Shown: piece after piece, positions 40,701 to 51,122 of the stretch
How positions within the stretch are numbered: position 1 is the stretch's first letter
Layout of the letters: every line of letters starts with the position of its first letter
Assembly (NCBI GenBank): GCA_914767885.1
Contig: CAJZBQ010000021.1
Span: forward strand, 682,001 to 746,000
DNA from: Blepharisma stoltei
Taxonomy: Eukaryota; Ciliophora; Heterotrichea; Heterotrichida; Blepharismidae
Direction of reading: 5' to 3'
DNA length: 64,000 nt
The notes under the pieces: model-generated
Told to the model about the DNA's origin: nothing
Seen by the model: only the letters and a program-made list of their open reading frames with translations
Database searches by the model: none
Program-made: the position numbers and the translations under genes

Positions 40701-42006
40701 TTTTGCCACTTAGTGGCAATCTCAGAGACTTCACCCTTTTCAATGTCACTTTCATTATATTTGTTTTTATTTTCCTCTTGCTATCACTTTCATCCCCGCT
40801 TTCCAAAATTGATAGCTTTAATTCTTTTTCAGAAAAATCTTGAGATTCACTAAATGGAGAATCAAGGTCGCTTATACTGGATTCAGAAGACTTATCTTTT
40901 AATTCTTTATTCTCATTGTTTTCTTTGATCGGGCTGCTATCTTTTTCAGGATGGCTAGGAGCTCTTGGCGGTTTAGCTTTAATGTCACTTTCGAAAATTT
41001 TAGATTTTTCTTCTTCCAAGGGAATTTCTGGACGATTTTCTTGGTCTTGAATTGGAGATTCGAACTCAATTTCACTTTTTGAACTAAAATCTATATTTAA
41101 TTCTGGAAACTGAGTAAATTTCTCCTCACAACTCCTTTCTCGATTCTCATCATTTAATATACTGATATTGGGGCAATTCTGCTTTGTCAAAATTTCAGTT
41201 TTCCTTCTCATTTCTCTAAAAATCTTTTCAATCGATTCTTCTTTTTCAGGATTTTCCAGTTCATCTTTCCCTGCCAAATTGCATAGATCTCCGTAAGACT
41301 TTCTCAACAGTCAAATTGAGTTATCAAAATTTGTTAGCAATTTAAGTTCCTGTGCAGTTTGTTTGTACCTTAAATCGCTATATGGCTCAACTCTTTTATG
41401 CAAAGGATATTTATTCACCTTTATACTTTCCTCATTCAAATTCCACGCCACAAACTGATCCTCATTATTCCCAAAATATCTAGTCAATGTAAACAAAACT
41501 GGCAGGGCCTTTGCCTGTTCTTCTTCGATCATCTGCCCCAAACTTTCGGTGTGAATTGATACTTCCTGTTTAGTTCCAAACTGCTTTACAGAAATCTCTT
41601 CAACCATTCTTGGTGTGTTGCTTCTGCCTGATTTTTGTTCTTCTTTTGACAGTAAAGAGTTCTTTAAGCGAGCTGCTTTGGATAAAATTTCATCCGGAGG
41701 GATCTGATTCATCTTGGCAGAAAAAGATAAAATTACTTCGTCAAGGTCTTCACTAAAGGAAATTAATTTATCACTAGAAAATGTAGAGAGTTTGTTTAGT
41801 TTTAGACGGATTCCTTCAATTACATGCTCATCGTCGGGGAGAAAGCGGGATAGGAGATCTCCTGCTAGAAACATGTTAACGATGTGAGATTTAGTATTTT
41901 CAATTGTACTATCTGATTGGAGGTTCGTAAGATTAAGGGCAGGAACGGGTCTTGGTTTATTTACAGATGAATCAGTAAGATCGTCAGACGTTTTTAAGTT
42001 GTCCAT
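37733..42006 (-). CDS. P4: full-length ciliate EF-hand protein, two retroposon insertions
   Basis: ATG at 42006 (MDNLKTSDDLTDSS). N-terminal module: SHIVNMFLAGDLLSRFLPDD, TESLGQMIEEEQAKALPVL, RYFGNNEDQFVAWNLNEES, RYKQTAQELKLLTNFD. An acidic Ser-rich linker (SESSISDLDSPFSESQDFSEK) is followed by a Pro/basic stretch (PPKPKIRSAPGTPQRKR). C-terminal module: FLEEMMDSKYKTDLRDLKDK, FARLLQIFHPDPVPYNL, GTGGEAMVIDVIKHAYLLFE, one degenerate EF loop (DKERTNSISAQI) and one canonical loop (DSSGNGEVDLNE), then YEFRQIRDGAFLRQTL and HGIGNYGLGSFAIRELLDAL. Retroposons at 39910-40411 (in AFQL/WKFSRP) and 38828-39352 (in PYNL/YLVRAR) interrupt it. UGA is Trp at several joins (LELWISNE, VPKWNNPQ). Beside the second insertion an extra TA shifts the frame unless the junction lies at the next TA. 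Confidence 0.78.
38828..39352 (-). mobile_element. GC-rich retroposon K (525 bp) in P4
   Basis: Perfect 11-bp target duplication ATAAATTATAA (38817-38827, 39353-39363). On the minus strand it starts with a hairpin (CCAGGTGACGCC..GGCGTCGCCTGG) and ends in a (TTA)n tail. It contains a CAGCACCAT-type minisatellite (38877-38945). Body distinct from the S family; open frames on both strands are not convincing. Confidence 0.8.
39910..40411 (+). mobile_element. Retroposon S3 (502 bp) in P4
   Basis: Perfect 15-bp target duplication AGCTGGAATGCTTTA (39895-39909, 40412-40426). Head CACAAATAAAATGGCGACG; tail TTTAACTAAGACTAAGACTA. Removal gives KDKAFQLWKFSRPQK. Confidence 0.9.
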
Positions 42007-42211
42007 TGTTTGGATGTAATTAACTGAGTTAGCATTAAAAATTAGTTTTAGTATAAATATATTTGAGTAGCCCACTAAAACTAATAAACTCAATAGCAAA
42101 TGCAATGTATAATTATTGCATAATTATCAAAAATATATGTCATTATTATTTTCAATAATAACTTGCTTAAGTCACATATTTTTATTGTCAAGATAGCTAA
42201 TCACAATTAAA

Positions 42212-43648
42212 ATGCCTGGAATTTTTTCTCTCGAAAGTATTGCTGCATATGCAAAATCAGTTGATTTATTTTCTAAGCTGAGAGCAAGATTCCTAAGCAG
42301 GTTCCTTTCAGCTGGAGCAGCTCCTGGGTCTGTTTTGGTATTAAAAGGCATGAGTGATTCTCAATATTATGATACAGATCAAGATAGAGAATACCGGCTA
42401 GAAAGCTTCTTTTTCTACCTTTTCGGAGTTGAGGAACCCGACGTAACAGGGCTATTAGAAGTCAGCACTGGCTTGCCACATCTTTTTGTTCCAAGACTTC
42501 CAGTTAATTTAGGCCTATTTCTAGTTATCCAAACACCAGAAGTCTTATTTAGGAAATATGGCTACCAATGTCATTATTTAGATGAAATGAGTGCTGTGTT
42601 GTCACAAATAAACCCAAGTAAAATTTACTTAAATAAAGGGACAAACAGTGATAGTGGTGTTGAAACTCCATCAACCTATGTTAAACTTCCAGAGTTCGAT
42701 TCTTATGAAATTGATGAAAACTTGCTGTATCCTCATCTATCAGAGTCCAGAGTCACAAAAATTCCTGAAGAATTCGAAATATTGAAAAGAGCAGCACTTG
42801 CAGCCTCAGAAGCGCATATAGAAGCAATGAAAATATGCAAGCCAAATATGATGGAATACCAGCTTGCAGCAACTTTTTATCATCATGTTCAGTTTAGATA
42901 CGGGCAGACATATGCATTTACTCCTATTATTGGCTCAGGAAATAATGGTTCAGTCCTTCATTATCCTAACAAAAATTGTAATATGGAAGATGGGACAATG
43001 GTTGTTTCTGACATGGGAAGTTATGTATATGGATTTTGCTCAGATATTACCTGCTCATACCCTGTAAATGGTGTTTTTACTCATAAACAAGCTGGAATTT
43101 ATAATGCTGTGCTTAAAGCTAATAGAGCTGTAATTGAAGCCATGAAGCCGGGAGTAGATTGGACTGATATGCATATTTTGGCTGAAAAAGTTATTATTCA
43201 AGATTTAGTTGATATTGGCTTATTGAGAGGAAATGTTGATGAAATGGTCGAGAAACGCGTCGGGGCAATCTTTTTCCCACATGGACTTGGCCATTTCTTA
43301 GGGATGGACACTCATGATGTTGGAGGCTATAGCACAGGGCACCCTAGACATACTTGTCCTGGGCTAAAGAAATTAAGAACAAGAAGAAATTTAGAGGATG
43401 GAATGTACATCACAGTGGAACCTGGCTGCTACTTCATTGATTTCGCATTAGATCAAGCTTTAGCTGACCCTGAATTAAGCAGATTTTTAGTCCCAGAAAA
43501 GATCCAAGAATATAGAGGCTTTGGAGGGGTAAGAATTGAAGAAGACGTCAGAGTTACCGCAACAGGCTGCGAAGTACTCAGCAAAGTACCTAGAACAGTT
43601 CCTCAAATTGAAGCCTGTATGCGTGGAGAAGACTGGACACTCGTTTAA
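42212..43648 (+). CDS. PEPD: Xaa-Pro dipeptidase (prolidase), M24B
   Basis: 478 residues, intact, starting at ATG 42212. Prolidase cleaves X-Pro dipeptides in the cytosol using two metal ions. The N-terminal creatinase-like domain contains the family block QYYDTDQDREYRLESFFFYLFGVEEPD. The catalytic pita-bread fold has HYPNKN, the metal ligand pair around VSDMGSYVYGFCSDIT, FFPHGLGHFLGMDTHDVGGY, ITVEPGCYFID and GVRIEEDVRVT, so the Asp, Asp, His, Glu, Glu metal ligands are all present. Length is close to animal PEPD (~490). No UGA codons, introns or IESs are needed. It is divergent from P4 (205 bp spacer) and tail to tail with the GDPD gene (19 bp). Confidence 0.95.
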   Translation: MPGIFSLESIAAYAKSVDLFSKLRARFLSRFLSAGAAPGSVLVLKGMSDSQYYDTDQDREYRLESFFFYLFGVEEPDVTGLLEVSTGLPHLFVPRLPVNLGLFLVIQTPEVLFRKYGYQCHYLDEMSAVLSQINPSKIYLNKGTNSDSGVETPSTYVKLPEFDSYEIDENLLYPHLSESRVTKIPEEFEILKRAALAASEAHIEAMKICKPNMMEYQLAATFYHHVQFRYGQTYAFTPIIGSGNNGSVLHYPNKNCNMEDGTMVVSDMGSYVYGFCSDITCSYPVNGVFTHKQAGIYNAVLKANRAVIEAMKPGVDWTDMHILAEKVIIQDLVDIGLLRGNVDEMVEKRVGAIFFPHGLGHFLGMDTHDVGGYSTGHPRHTCPGLKKLRTRRNLEDGMYITVEPGCYFIDFALDQALADPELSRFLVPEKIQEYRGFGGVRIEEDVRVTATGCEVLSKVPRTVPQIEACMRGEDWTLV

Positions 43649-43667
43649 ATCTCATAAATTAATTAGC

Positions 43668-44678
43668 TTATCCTGCAAGATATCCATGCTTTTCATAATA
43701 CTGTGGAATCAAGGCTGGCTTGTCTGTAATAACTCCATCACATTCTTTCTAAATAAAGATTACGCTAAATGCATAATCAAACTCTTCTTCAGTATTCAAA
43801 GTCCAGTATAACACTTTTATACCTCTTTTTCTCAAGTGAATATTTAATGGCTTGCTAATTGACACAAAAAACTTGACGAACGCAGTGCTAGTTAGATTTT
43901 ACTAGAAAAAAGCGCGAAATTTGCCCATTTCTTGTTTTTTTAAATTTATGAACTCAGGAGTCATTATAGGGACGTCCATGAAATCTTCTGTGATCTTTAT
44001 AAATCCTATTAACCCAACCAGATAAGACAAATACACTATAAGAACTTTTCTCATTGGCATGAATGTATAGGCTCCTGGTATCGCTTTTCGAAGTGATTCA
44101 GCCAATTTATGTTTTGAGCTTCCAATAATCTGCATATAATTTACTGTTAATTCTTCACGATTATATTTTTCTATCAATTTCTTCAAGTTCTCTATCATTT
44201 CAGGTGTTGCAATTTTTACATCGATATTTATGTAAACATCAGGACAATTTTGGAAAATTTCTTCCAAAGCTGAGAATTTATAAGTTTTATCAGAAAATGT
44301 GCTTGTTTCAGAAAGAAAGTGTGGAGTAAATGAAGGGAGATAATTTGGCAATTCATTGAAATTAAGGTCTGTTATCCTGAGATTTTTGCCTGCGAGTCTC
44401 ATAAGATTATTATCATGAGCTACTACAGGGATGCTATCTTTGGATGGGATGATATCAAGCTCGAGAATGTCACAGCCTTTCTTATAACTATTTACATGAG
44501 CATCTAGGGTATTTTCAGGTTTTTCTGCACTTCCACCTCTGTGAACCATAAACCATTTTGTGAATTTCTTAGAAGGCTTTTTAAGCTCTGGCTTGATGGG
44601 GTGAAGAATATGAGGATATTTCAAAGCTATGTAGGCGAGAATGATATAGGCCAAAGCAGCTATAAGAAATATCGACAT
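43668..44678 (-). CDS. Membrane glycerophosphodiester phosphodiesterase (GDPD/GDE), two 15-nt introns
   Basis: ATG at 44678 begins an N-terminal membrane segment (MSIFLIAALAYIILAYIALK). The GDPD core follows: FMVHRGGSAEKPENTLDAH (HR..E..ENT catalytic block), ILELDIIPSKDSIPVVAHDN (E.D and H), and YINIDVKIATPEMIENL. A hydrophobic segment at VLIVYLSYLVGLIGFI fits the GDPD1/GDPD3-type enzymes. The C-terminus is rebuilt by two introns: 43888-43902 (GTAAAATCTAACTAG) and 43749-43763 (GTAATCTTTATTTAG). Together they give YTAFVKFFVSISKPLNI, IKVLYWTLNTEEEFDYAF and CDGVITDKPALI, the last block of the fold. Likely substrates are lysoglycerophospholipids or glycerophosphodiesters. Start codons of this gene and the carrier are only 13 bp apart. 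Confidence 0.9.
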
Positions 44679-44691
44679 ATTTATATGAAAT

Positions 44692-45920
44692 ATGGAACGA
44701 TCGCAGCTTGCTTCATCAATTGCAGGTTTCACAGCATCTTTAGGCTCTATAATCCTATTCCCTTTAGAGATGATTAAAGTGAGGCTTATCGTTTCTGATG
44801 CTTTTAATTCAGCGCTGGCTCAAAAATATAAATCTCCGATTCATGCCTTAAAGTCTTTGTACTCTAATGAAGGAGCTTTATCGCTTTATAGAGGATGGCA
44901 TATTAGTTTATGCTCAAGCTTTGCATGGACTGTCTATTTTTACTTTTACGAATCAGCTAAAAAACGTTATTCAGCCGATTTCAAACAAAATCACCCTGAA
45001 ATTTACAGATTTGCTGTAGCTGCAGAAGCTGCAGTCATTTCAAGGATAATCACCAACCCTTTATGAGTGATTAAAACACGCGTCATGTTGCAAAACCACA
45101 CTCATCACTGATATGGCGATACAATCGAAGCTATTACAAAAATTTACAAACTTGATGGAATTAAAGGCTATTTTTCAGGGCTAGTGCCTGGGCTTATTTT
45201 ATGTTCAAATGGAGCTTTTCAACTATATTTTTATGAGCTGCTCAAAGAAATTATGGACGGATATAATAATTCAGGGAAAATCGCTATCGCTGGAGGCGCC
45301 AGTAAGCTTCTGTCAACGATCGCACTCTATCCTATGCAGTCTGTTATGGTAAAGCTGCAGCAAGAGCAATATGGAAATTTAGTCAGCAAAAGTTCAAAAG
45401 AAATAAAAGGAAAAGTTGCAGAGGAAAAACTTTTTGAAGGATTTTGAAATTGTATTGTGAAAACGTGAAATGCAGAGGGATATAAAGGATTTTATAGAGG
45501 ATTATCAGTGCAGCTGCTAACTCCCCCATCAGAGAGCAGACAAAAAATTTTGTTCGCTCACGAATTTTTTTTATAAAATTTTATATATAAATTTTCTAGT
45601 AAATTTTTTTTCTTCAAAATTTAAAAAATCCTGATTCAAAAAATTATAAAGCAAAAAAATTTAATTTAAAAAAAATTATTTTTTTAAAATGCAAGCTGTT
45701 TAAAGTTAAACAGGATCATCTAGAAATTTCATTATAATAATTATTATTATATATTAATTAACAATTTTTTTGGTTGCTCACAGAGGGTGTGATTTTACCT
45801 AAAATATAGGGGTTTTTTTTAGTTTTGTTCCTTAACGAAGGGGGAGTAAGGATTCTACCTACAAATGCGCTTTTTTTCCTTATCTATGAGAAAACGTACA
45901 AATTTATCATAGATCTTTAA
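44692..45920 (+). CDS. SLC25A32: Mitochondrial carrier, SLC25A32-like (folate/FAD/NAD type), with MITE A8
   Basis: Three mitochondrial carrier repeats. Repeat 1 starts at ATG 44692 with FPLEMIKVRLIV. Repeat 2 has NPLWVIKTRVMLQNH, where Trp is UGA and the P-x-W-x-x-K-T-R form is characteristic of the SLC25A32/A33/A36 group, followed by FSGLVPGLILCSNGAFQLYF. Repeat 3 has YPMQSVMVKLQQEQ and GFYRGLSVQLL. At this point MITE A8 (45521-45846) interrupts; excision leaving one TAA gives QLLRILPTNALFFLIYEKTY, the invariant carrier C-terminus, to TAA at 45918. Joined length is about 300 residues, standard. Inner mitochondrial membrane; the exact substrate is uncertain. Divergent from the GDPD gene. Confidence 0.9.
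45521..45846. mobile_element. MITE-like IES A8 (326 bp) in the carrier gene
   Basis: TAA at 45518-45520 and 45847-45849; CTCCCCCAT / AGGGGGAG ends; diverged A tags (CAGAGAGCAGACAAAA, TTCGCTCACG) and A core. Excision restores the carrier C-terminus exactly. Confidence 0.9.
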
Positions 45921-46117
45921 GTTCCTATCGGTGGTACAATATCATAACAATAAGATTTTCTAAGCTAAACTATAATAGTATATTATAATAATCGTTCTCG
46001 CAGTTTGTCTCTTGCATAGAGCATCTGATTGGAATGGATTTCCTTTTATTTCCGAATTGAGATTTCTGATAAGTTATTGTAAAATTCAAATTAAATCTAT
46101 CCGAAAATAAATTTAAA

Positions 46118-47749
46118 ATGTTCAAGCTACAAAATTCATTAAAGAAAACCAATAATTTCACAAGTAGCTCCTCAAAAACAGAAGATTTTCAATATGATGT
46201 TGACATAAACTCTCTAATACTTTAAATATGGACCTCTATAGGTTATGGCCTTCATACTATGCAGATTCGAGCACATATTTAAAGATGTCTGGCAAGGTTA
46301 AAAAATTTCGGAGCCTAGCCGACCTACGCATTCAGAGTTGGATTTTACTTCGAGGGAGATTGGAGGTCCAGAGTTGGAAACTAGAAGCCAAAAAAGGTCT
46401 ATAGGTGATACCTAAACAATCGGGCGAATCCCTAGTGCAACCGGTGTTATGCCTTACGCTTTGAACTTTTTCCCTTTCGCCAAAAGTCGGCAAGAAATTT
46501 TTTTTTGGGATTTTTGTATGGAAAACCTTCGAGAAACCCAATCAGCAGCTGCGGAAGTCCATAATCCTCCTACTCAACACTGGAGCTAAGAGGCAAGGAG
46601 GAGGCGTAAAAAGGAGGAGCATACACGTCGGATGTCCATAGCGTCAGGGGCAGAAGCAGAAGTGAGATAGTGTCGATCCTTTTCTTGTTGAGAGTCATCC
46701 CAATCCAAATCCAGCTTAGTCGTCGGCGTCGCAAAGCGGATGAACCCTTATGGATCCTTGTTGACTGCGTTACCAATAGACAGAAATCACTCTACAATTA
46801 AGATTAAGATTAAGATTAAGATATAAACCCTCCAGAGTTTTACGAAGACCAAACAATTGACTCTAGTTATTTTTCCTATAAGAAAAGTCTTACTGTAAAT
46901 TTTCCCGAGCAACTAAAACAGCTTAGAAAATCTCAAATAACTGAAGAAATTGACGTGCTTTGTGTTAATTGCTATGAGTGTATCCCCCTAAGTCTAGTAG
47001 ATACTCATTCCAAATATTGCATTTCTCCACAATGTGAAGATGAAGACACAGAATCTTCATATATAAATAACCGAATTAAGAAGATAATTGACTCCATAGA
47101 CTCAAAAATCGAAAAAAGTTCAAATGAAGATATCCTTGATCAGCTAAAAGAAGTTGCTGTTACTTCGCTAGACTCTTCTGCAAATCCTTATGCTTTATTA
47201 AGCAAGCTTGATGGGATGATAAATTCTGTTTCTCTCCAAAAAGATGGGATTTCTAACACAATTATTGCAAAAAGACTATCAAATCTTATAGAACTTAAAT
47301 CTCCATTTTATAATTCTAGGCTTAGTGAAGCAGAAAAGTATTTGAAGTATTATAAAGAAGAGCCGAATTTCCAAGAAAAAGAAGCAAATCGATGAATGTA
47401 TAGGTCAGAAATTTTGATGAAGCTGAAAGAAGACTCATTCCCCAGCAGGTTTTATGATATATCTAGCGATGTAGGGTCAGATGTAGAAGTGCTCAGCATA
47501 TCTTTTTCGACTGGATATTCCGAGTTTTCTGATGTGGATAATTTTGAAGATGAAGAAAAGGTGAGGGAAAATATTTCAAGCGAGCAACTGAAAAAACACT
47601 TTTATTCAATATGTCTTAAGAAGAAGCACCAGATTTCTAATAGCCATAAGGCTAACATGATTTCTGAATCAGAGCTATATATGAGATGCATAGATGAAAA
47701 TATACCTGTCAGCAAGTGGGAAGAGTTTATTGTTGAGCAAATTGGATAA
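46118..47749 (+). CDS. C2HC/UBZ-like zinc-finger protein, split by retroposon S5
   Basis: ATG at 46118 (MFKLQNSLKKTNNFTSSSS). The first ~30 codons run to DVDI. Retroposon S5 follows, and the frame resumes NPPEFYEDQTIDSSYFSY inside the second target copy. A small zinc-binding motif VLCVNCYECIPLSLVDTHSKYC (Cys-x2-Cys..His-x3-Cys) is followed by helical sequence (NRIKKIIDSIDSKIEKS) and an acidic C-terminus (SEFSDVDNFEDEEKVRENI). UGA is Trp at EANRWMY. It ends KWEEFIVEQIG-TAA at 47749. About 330 residues. The zinc motif suggests ubiquitin or protein binding; no orthologue recognised. Confidence 0.7.
46217..46813 (+). mobile_element. Retroposon S5 (597 bp)
   Basis: 15-bp target duplication with three mismatches (46202-46216, 46814-46828; GAYATAAACYCTCYA). 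Tail TTAAGATTAAGATTAA; 3' part with GATGTCCATAGCGTCAGG and TATGGATCCTTGTTGACTGC, shared with S1 and S6. Confidence 0.85.
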
Positions 47750-47827
47750 TTTATAGTATGATCAAAAGACAATATTAGAGAAATAATAGGATTAATTTCG
47801 ATTTTTTTCGATTTTAAATAAATTTAA

Positions 47828-50245
47828 ATGGCAGCTGAGACTATATTTCCTTCAACCACCGCTCAGTTAGATGCTGCTTTAAAAATAAGTTGTGATTATA
47901 TTTTAAAACAAATTCCAAGAGCAGAAATTGCAATTATTTTAGGCACAGGTTTATCTCATTTTCACTACAGACTAGACAATCTTCAGTCAATTGATTATCA
48001 AGAAATTCCTTATCTTCCTACGCCAACTACTCCAAGTCATGAAGGTGTCTTATATTTTGGTCAAATTGACAATAAAAATATATATTGCTTTGCCGGAAGG
48101 CTTCATGGCTATGAAGGATTTGAGCATCATCAAATTTCTTATATTTCTCATTTGTGCGCATATTTAGGCTGCAATACTCTTCTCATCACAAATGCATCAG
48201 GGTGCTCTATGCCAGGAGTTAAGCCAGGAGATATCGTTTTCCTTCAAGACTATATAAAGCATTACGGAGAAAATCCACTTGATACAGGCTTGAATTCTCA
48301 ATTCTCTAAAACTTATGAAAATTATCCAATTGATACTTCGCTTATAGATTATGCACTAGAAATCGCAGAAAATTTGCCAACGGTAAAATGCTATAGAGGG
48401 AACTATTTTTGGGTTAGAGGCCCATCATTCGAGACGCCTTATGAAATTGAATGCTATACAAAATTAGGAGGAGATTTATATGGCATGAGTACAATTCCTG
48501 AGCTTTTAGTCGCACAAGCCTATGGGATGAGAGTGCTTGTAGCATGTGTTGTTTCTAATTTGGCTTGTGGATTAGTGCCTAACGAAACAATCACAATAGA
48601 AATGATAAGAAAACAAATTGGGAATGTCCAAAATGAAATTGAAGGATACTTTGTGGAACTTATAGGAAATCTAACGAATTTCGAAGGGAAAATAAACATT
48701 GAGCCAATAAATGAGATTTGCAATAAGGGATTGCATAACAAAAGAAAAGAAGTTAATGGAGAGCATATAATGAAAGGGATTGAATGGTTTAGACAGATTG
48801 AAGAAGGTTTTCCACAAGCAAAATTAGTGCTAGCAATAAATAGTGGCCAAAAGCCTGAAATGAAGGACGTAAGGAAAGTTTATTATAAAGAAATCCCAAA
48901 TTTCCCCTTGCAGTCCTTGGCGGGAAGAAAAGGGCAAGTTATATTTGGGACCATAAACCAGGAAAGGATAGTCTGCCTTTTAAATTGCGATTTTGAAGGC
49001 CTAGACATCTATGAGTCCTATTATTTTGCTCAAGTTTTAATTGGGCTTGGTGTTAATCATCTCCATTATATTTTCCCTACTATAAATCAAATTTCTTCAT
49101 TAGAAGGAATCAACGACTATATAAGTTTTCAATTGCAAGGCTGTGCAGAAAAGCCTTCAGATGATGCAGAATCTATAAAAAGCTTAGGAATTAAAAACGC
49201 AATTTCATTCGCTGGCCCATCTTTGCCAACCCAGGCTGAGCATCTTCTTGCAGATAAATTAAAATGCTCTTTTATAACGATTTCCAACTTCGCTATCCTA
49301 AGTGAAGTGGGTAATCGAGGCCTATCCCACTCTGCTAGTTGCTTTTATAGTGATTTTCAAGCTGATTCTTTATCATCCCGCGAAATCACAAGTTATATCA
49401 CTTCTCATAATTTCTTTAGTCAATTTTATAGTCAAGCTACCATATCATTCCCTTTTTTCTATGCAAACTCAGATCTCGAACAACTAGAAGCACCAGAAGA
49501 CTCAAAAGATCTTGAAGACTTAACTGTCGAAATTAAAGCTGTCTTTGATCCTCAAAAAGCAGTAATTGTGTCAGATTCAATTGGCGAACTTCTGCTAAGG
49601 CATTTTGAAATAAGAAGGTCTTTTGCATTTGGCTCATTTTTCCCTCAAACTTTTCATTTTACTGCAGAGGGGATTATGATAATTAAAGGATCTCCTATTT
49701 TGAGGCATAAGGATAATCATCACCGTATGATGTATCCTACATTTATGGTAAATAGATTGGGTATTGATAATATAATTATTATTGAAGAAGTATCTACTTG
49801 TTCTGAAGATGTCCCAATTGGTACATGGGCAAAAATTAATCAGCAATGCCAATTAGTAAGTTTCAACCCATTATTTGGACCAAATGTATCAAATTGAGGG
49901 ATCAAGTTTCCTGACATGAGCGATATTTTTACTCATGATCAGAGATGAAGAGAAGTTTTCCAACAGCACAGGGTTAGTTGCAAAGAAACCAAACTGATTT
50001 TTACTAGTACTGAAAGAGCTATTACAGGAAAGGCATTAAGTGAAGCTGCAAAAGATTTAGGAGCTGAAGTAATCGGGAAAAGTGGACCATTTTCTGTTCA
50101 AGTCTCACAGCATAGGCTATCTTACCACTCATCTAAGAAAATTTTATACTTGTGCTATGCTGAGCATGATCCTATTTCAGGGATAAAAGTAGGCAGCCCA
50201 CCAGTCGAGCATCAACTAGCCATTAAAGAATTAATTCTATTATAA
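47828..50245 (+). CDS. Purine nucleoside phosphorylase with three tandem PNP-like domains
   Basis: 805 residues, about three times a normal PNP subunit (~289). Domain 1 (~1-280) is well conserved: ILGTGLSHF phosphate loop, PTPTTPSHEGVLYFG, FAGRLHGYEGFE (the H-x-YEG block), LLITNASGC, VRGPSFETPYEIECYTKLGG and GMSTIPELLVAQAYGMRVL. Domain 2 (~300-560) keeps the fold outline (IPNFPLQSLAGRKGQVIFG, FAGPSLPTQAEHLLADKL) but lacks the H-YEG and MST residues. Domain 3 (~575-805) has VIVSDSIGELLLRHFEIR, MMYPTFMVNRLGIDNIIIIEE, FPDMSDIFTHDQRW and ERAITGKALSEAAKDLGAEV and is also degenerate. UGA is Trp at the start of a domain-3 block (VSNWGIKFPDM). Class-I PNPs are homotrimers, so this looks like a covalent pseudotrimer. 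Family reaction: phosphorolysis of guanosine and inosine. Confidence 0.88.
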
Positions 50246-50257
50246 GGTTAATTATAG

Positions 50258-51111
50258 TTATCTTAAAGATACGGGCAATGACTCATAGTTAATACTATTG
50301 CTTTCTGGCGACTTGGAGATTGATATTATCGAAGTGCAGGATTTTTTATGCATGCAGGTCTTTTCTAATTCATTGTAAGTCATTGTTGATTGAATATAAG
50401 AAGGTAAGGGGGACAAAGGATTTTTTTCTCTTGGTAAGTCATTTTTAAAGTCATGAGAAATTACTTTTTTCTCAATCAAATCATATTTCACGTTACAATT
50501 TGTTCTAATATCCAAAGTTTCATCAAATAAATCTTCTCTATCAGACATTCTATGAAAATCAATTTTTCTAGTAATTTTAGGCAATATTTTTTCTTTGTTC
50601 GGACTGTACTCAGGCAAATATTTTGGAATCCTAAACATCTTATCAAGATTTCTTTCAGAATATTTATTTAAGTCAGGAAATGACTGGCGTCTGAATGGAA
50701 ATTACTTATATTTGCTATTGAATGCAGGCGATAAGTTGCTGACAGTAAATCTTGCCTCATGTCCATTAACTACATCATAAAACGGCTTTCGAGCAGATTG
50801 TTTACTGAAAGGCACCCCTGGATATTTTGATTTTTTATCTTCTTCCTCTTTTATTTCTTCTGTTTCTAAAATAGGGGAAGAAGATGAAAAGAATTTGTGA
50901 TCTCTTTTGATAGGAGGAATTGTAAATGAAAAAGGAGTTTTTGTTACAAGACTATAGCTCGGTTCATAGCAGCCTGTAGCTGGGGTTTCATCTTTGCTGC
51001 CCTAATTTAAGTTTTACTTCGAAAATAGAATAATGCACCCTTTCTGGACTTTTAAAGGCTGCAGAAGGACTTTTCTTATGCTTTTTGTGGGTTCCTTGAT
51101 TTGATGATTCC
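50258..51111 (-). CDS. STPGR/SHIPPO-like protein, 5' end unresolved beside retroposon S7
   Basis: Read from high coordinate: SSNQGTHKKHKKSPSAAFKS, then a 16-nt intron (51002-51017, GTAAAACTTAAATTAG), GSKDETPATGCYEPSYSLV, TKTPFSFTIPPIK, KYPGVPFSKQSARKPFYD, a 15-nt intron (50691-50705, GTAATTTCCATTCAG), RQSFPDLNKYSERNLDKMF, and PKYLPEYSPNKEKILPKI, to TAA at 50258. Repeats of the P-G-x-x-Y / S-F kind separated by ~25-45 residues suggest the STPGR microtubule-associated family of cilia and flagella, but matches are loose. Retroposon S7 (51123-51996) enters just upstream. On its far side I found no clean start codon: a UAG (GTTAG) precedes the first recognised codons, so a further intron or IES is needed. 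It may be joined to the small ORF at 52052-52360. Confidence 0.55.
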
Positions 51112-51122
51112 TAACTCTTACT

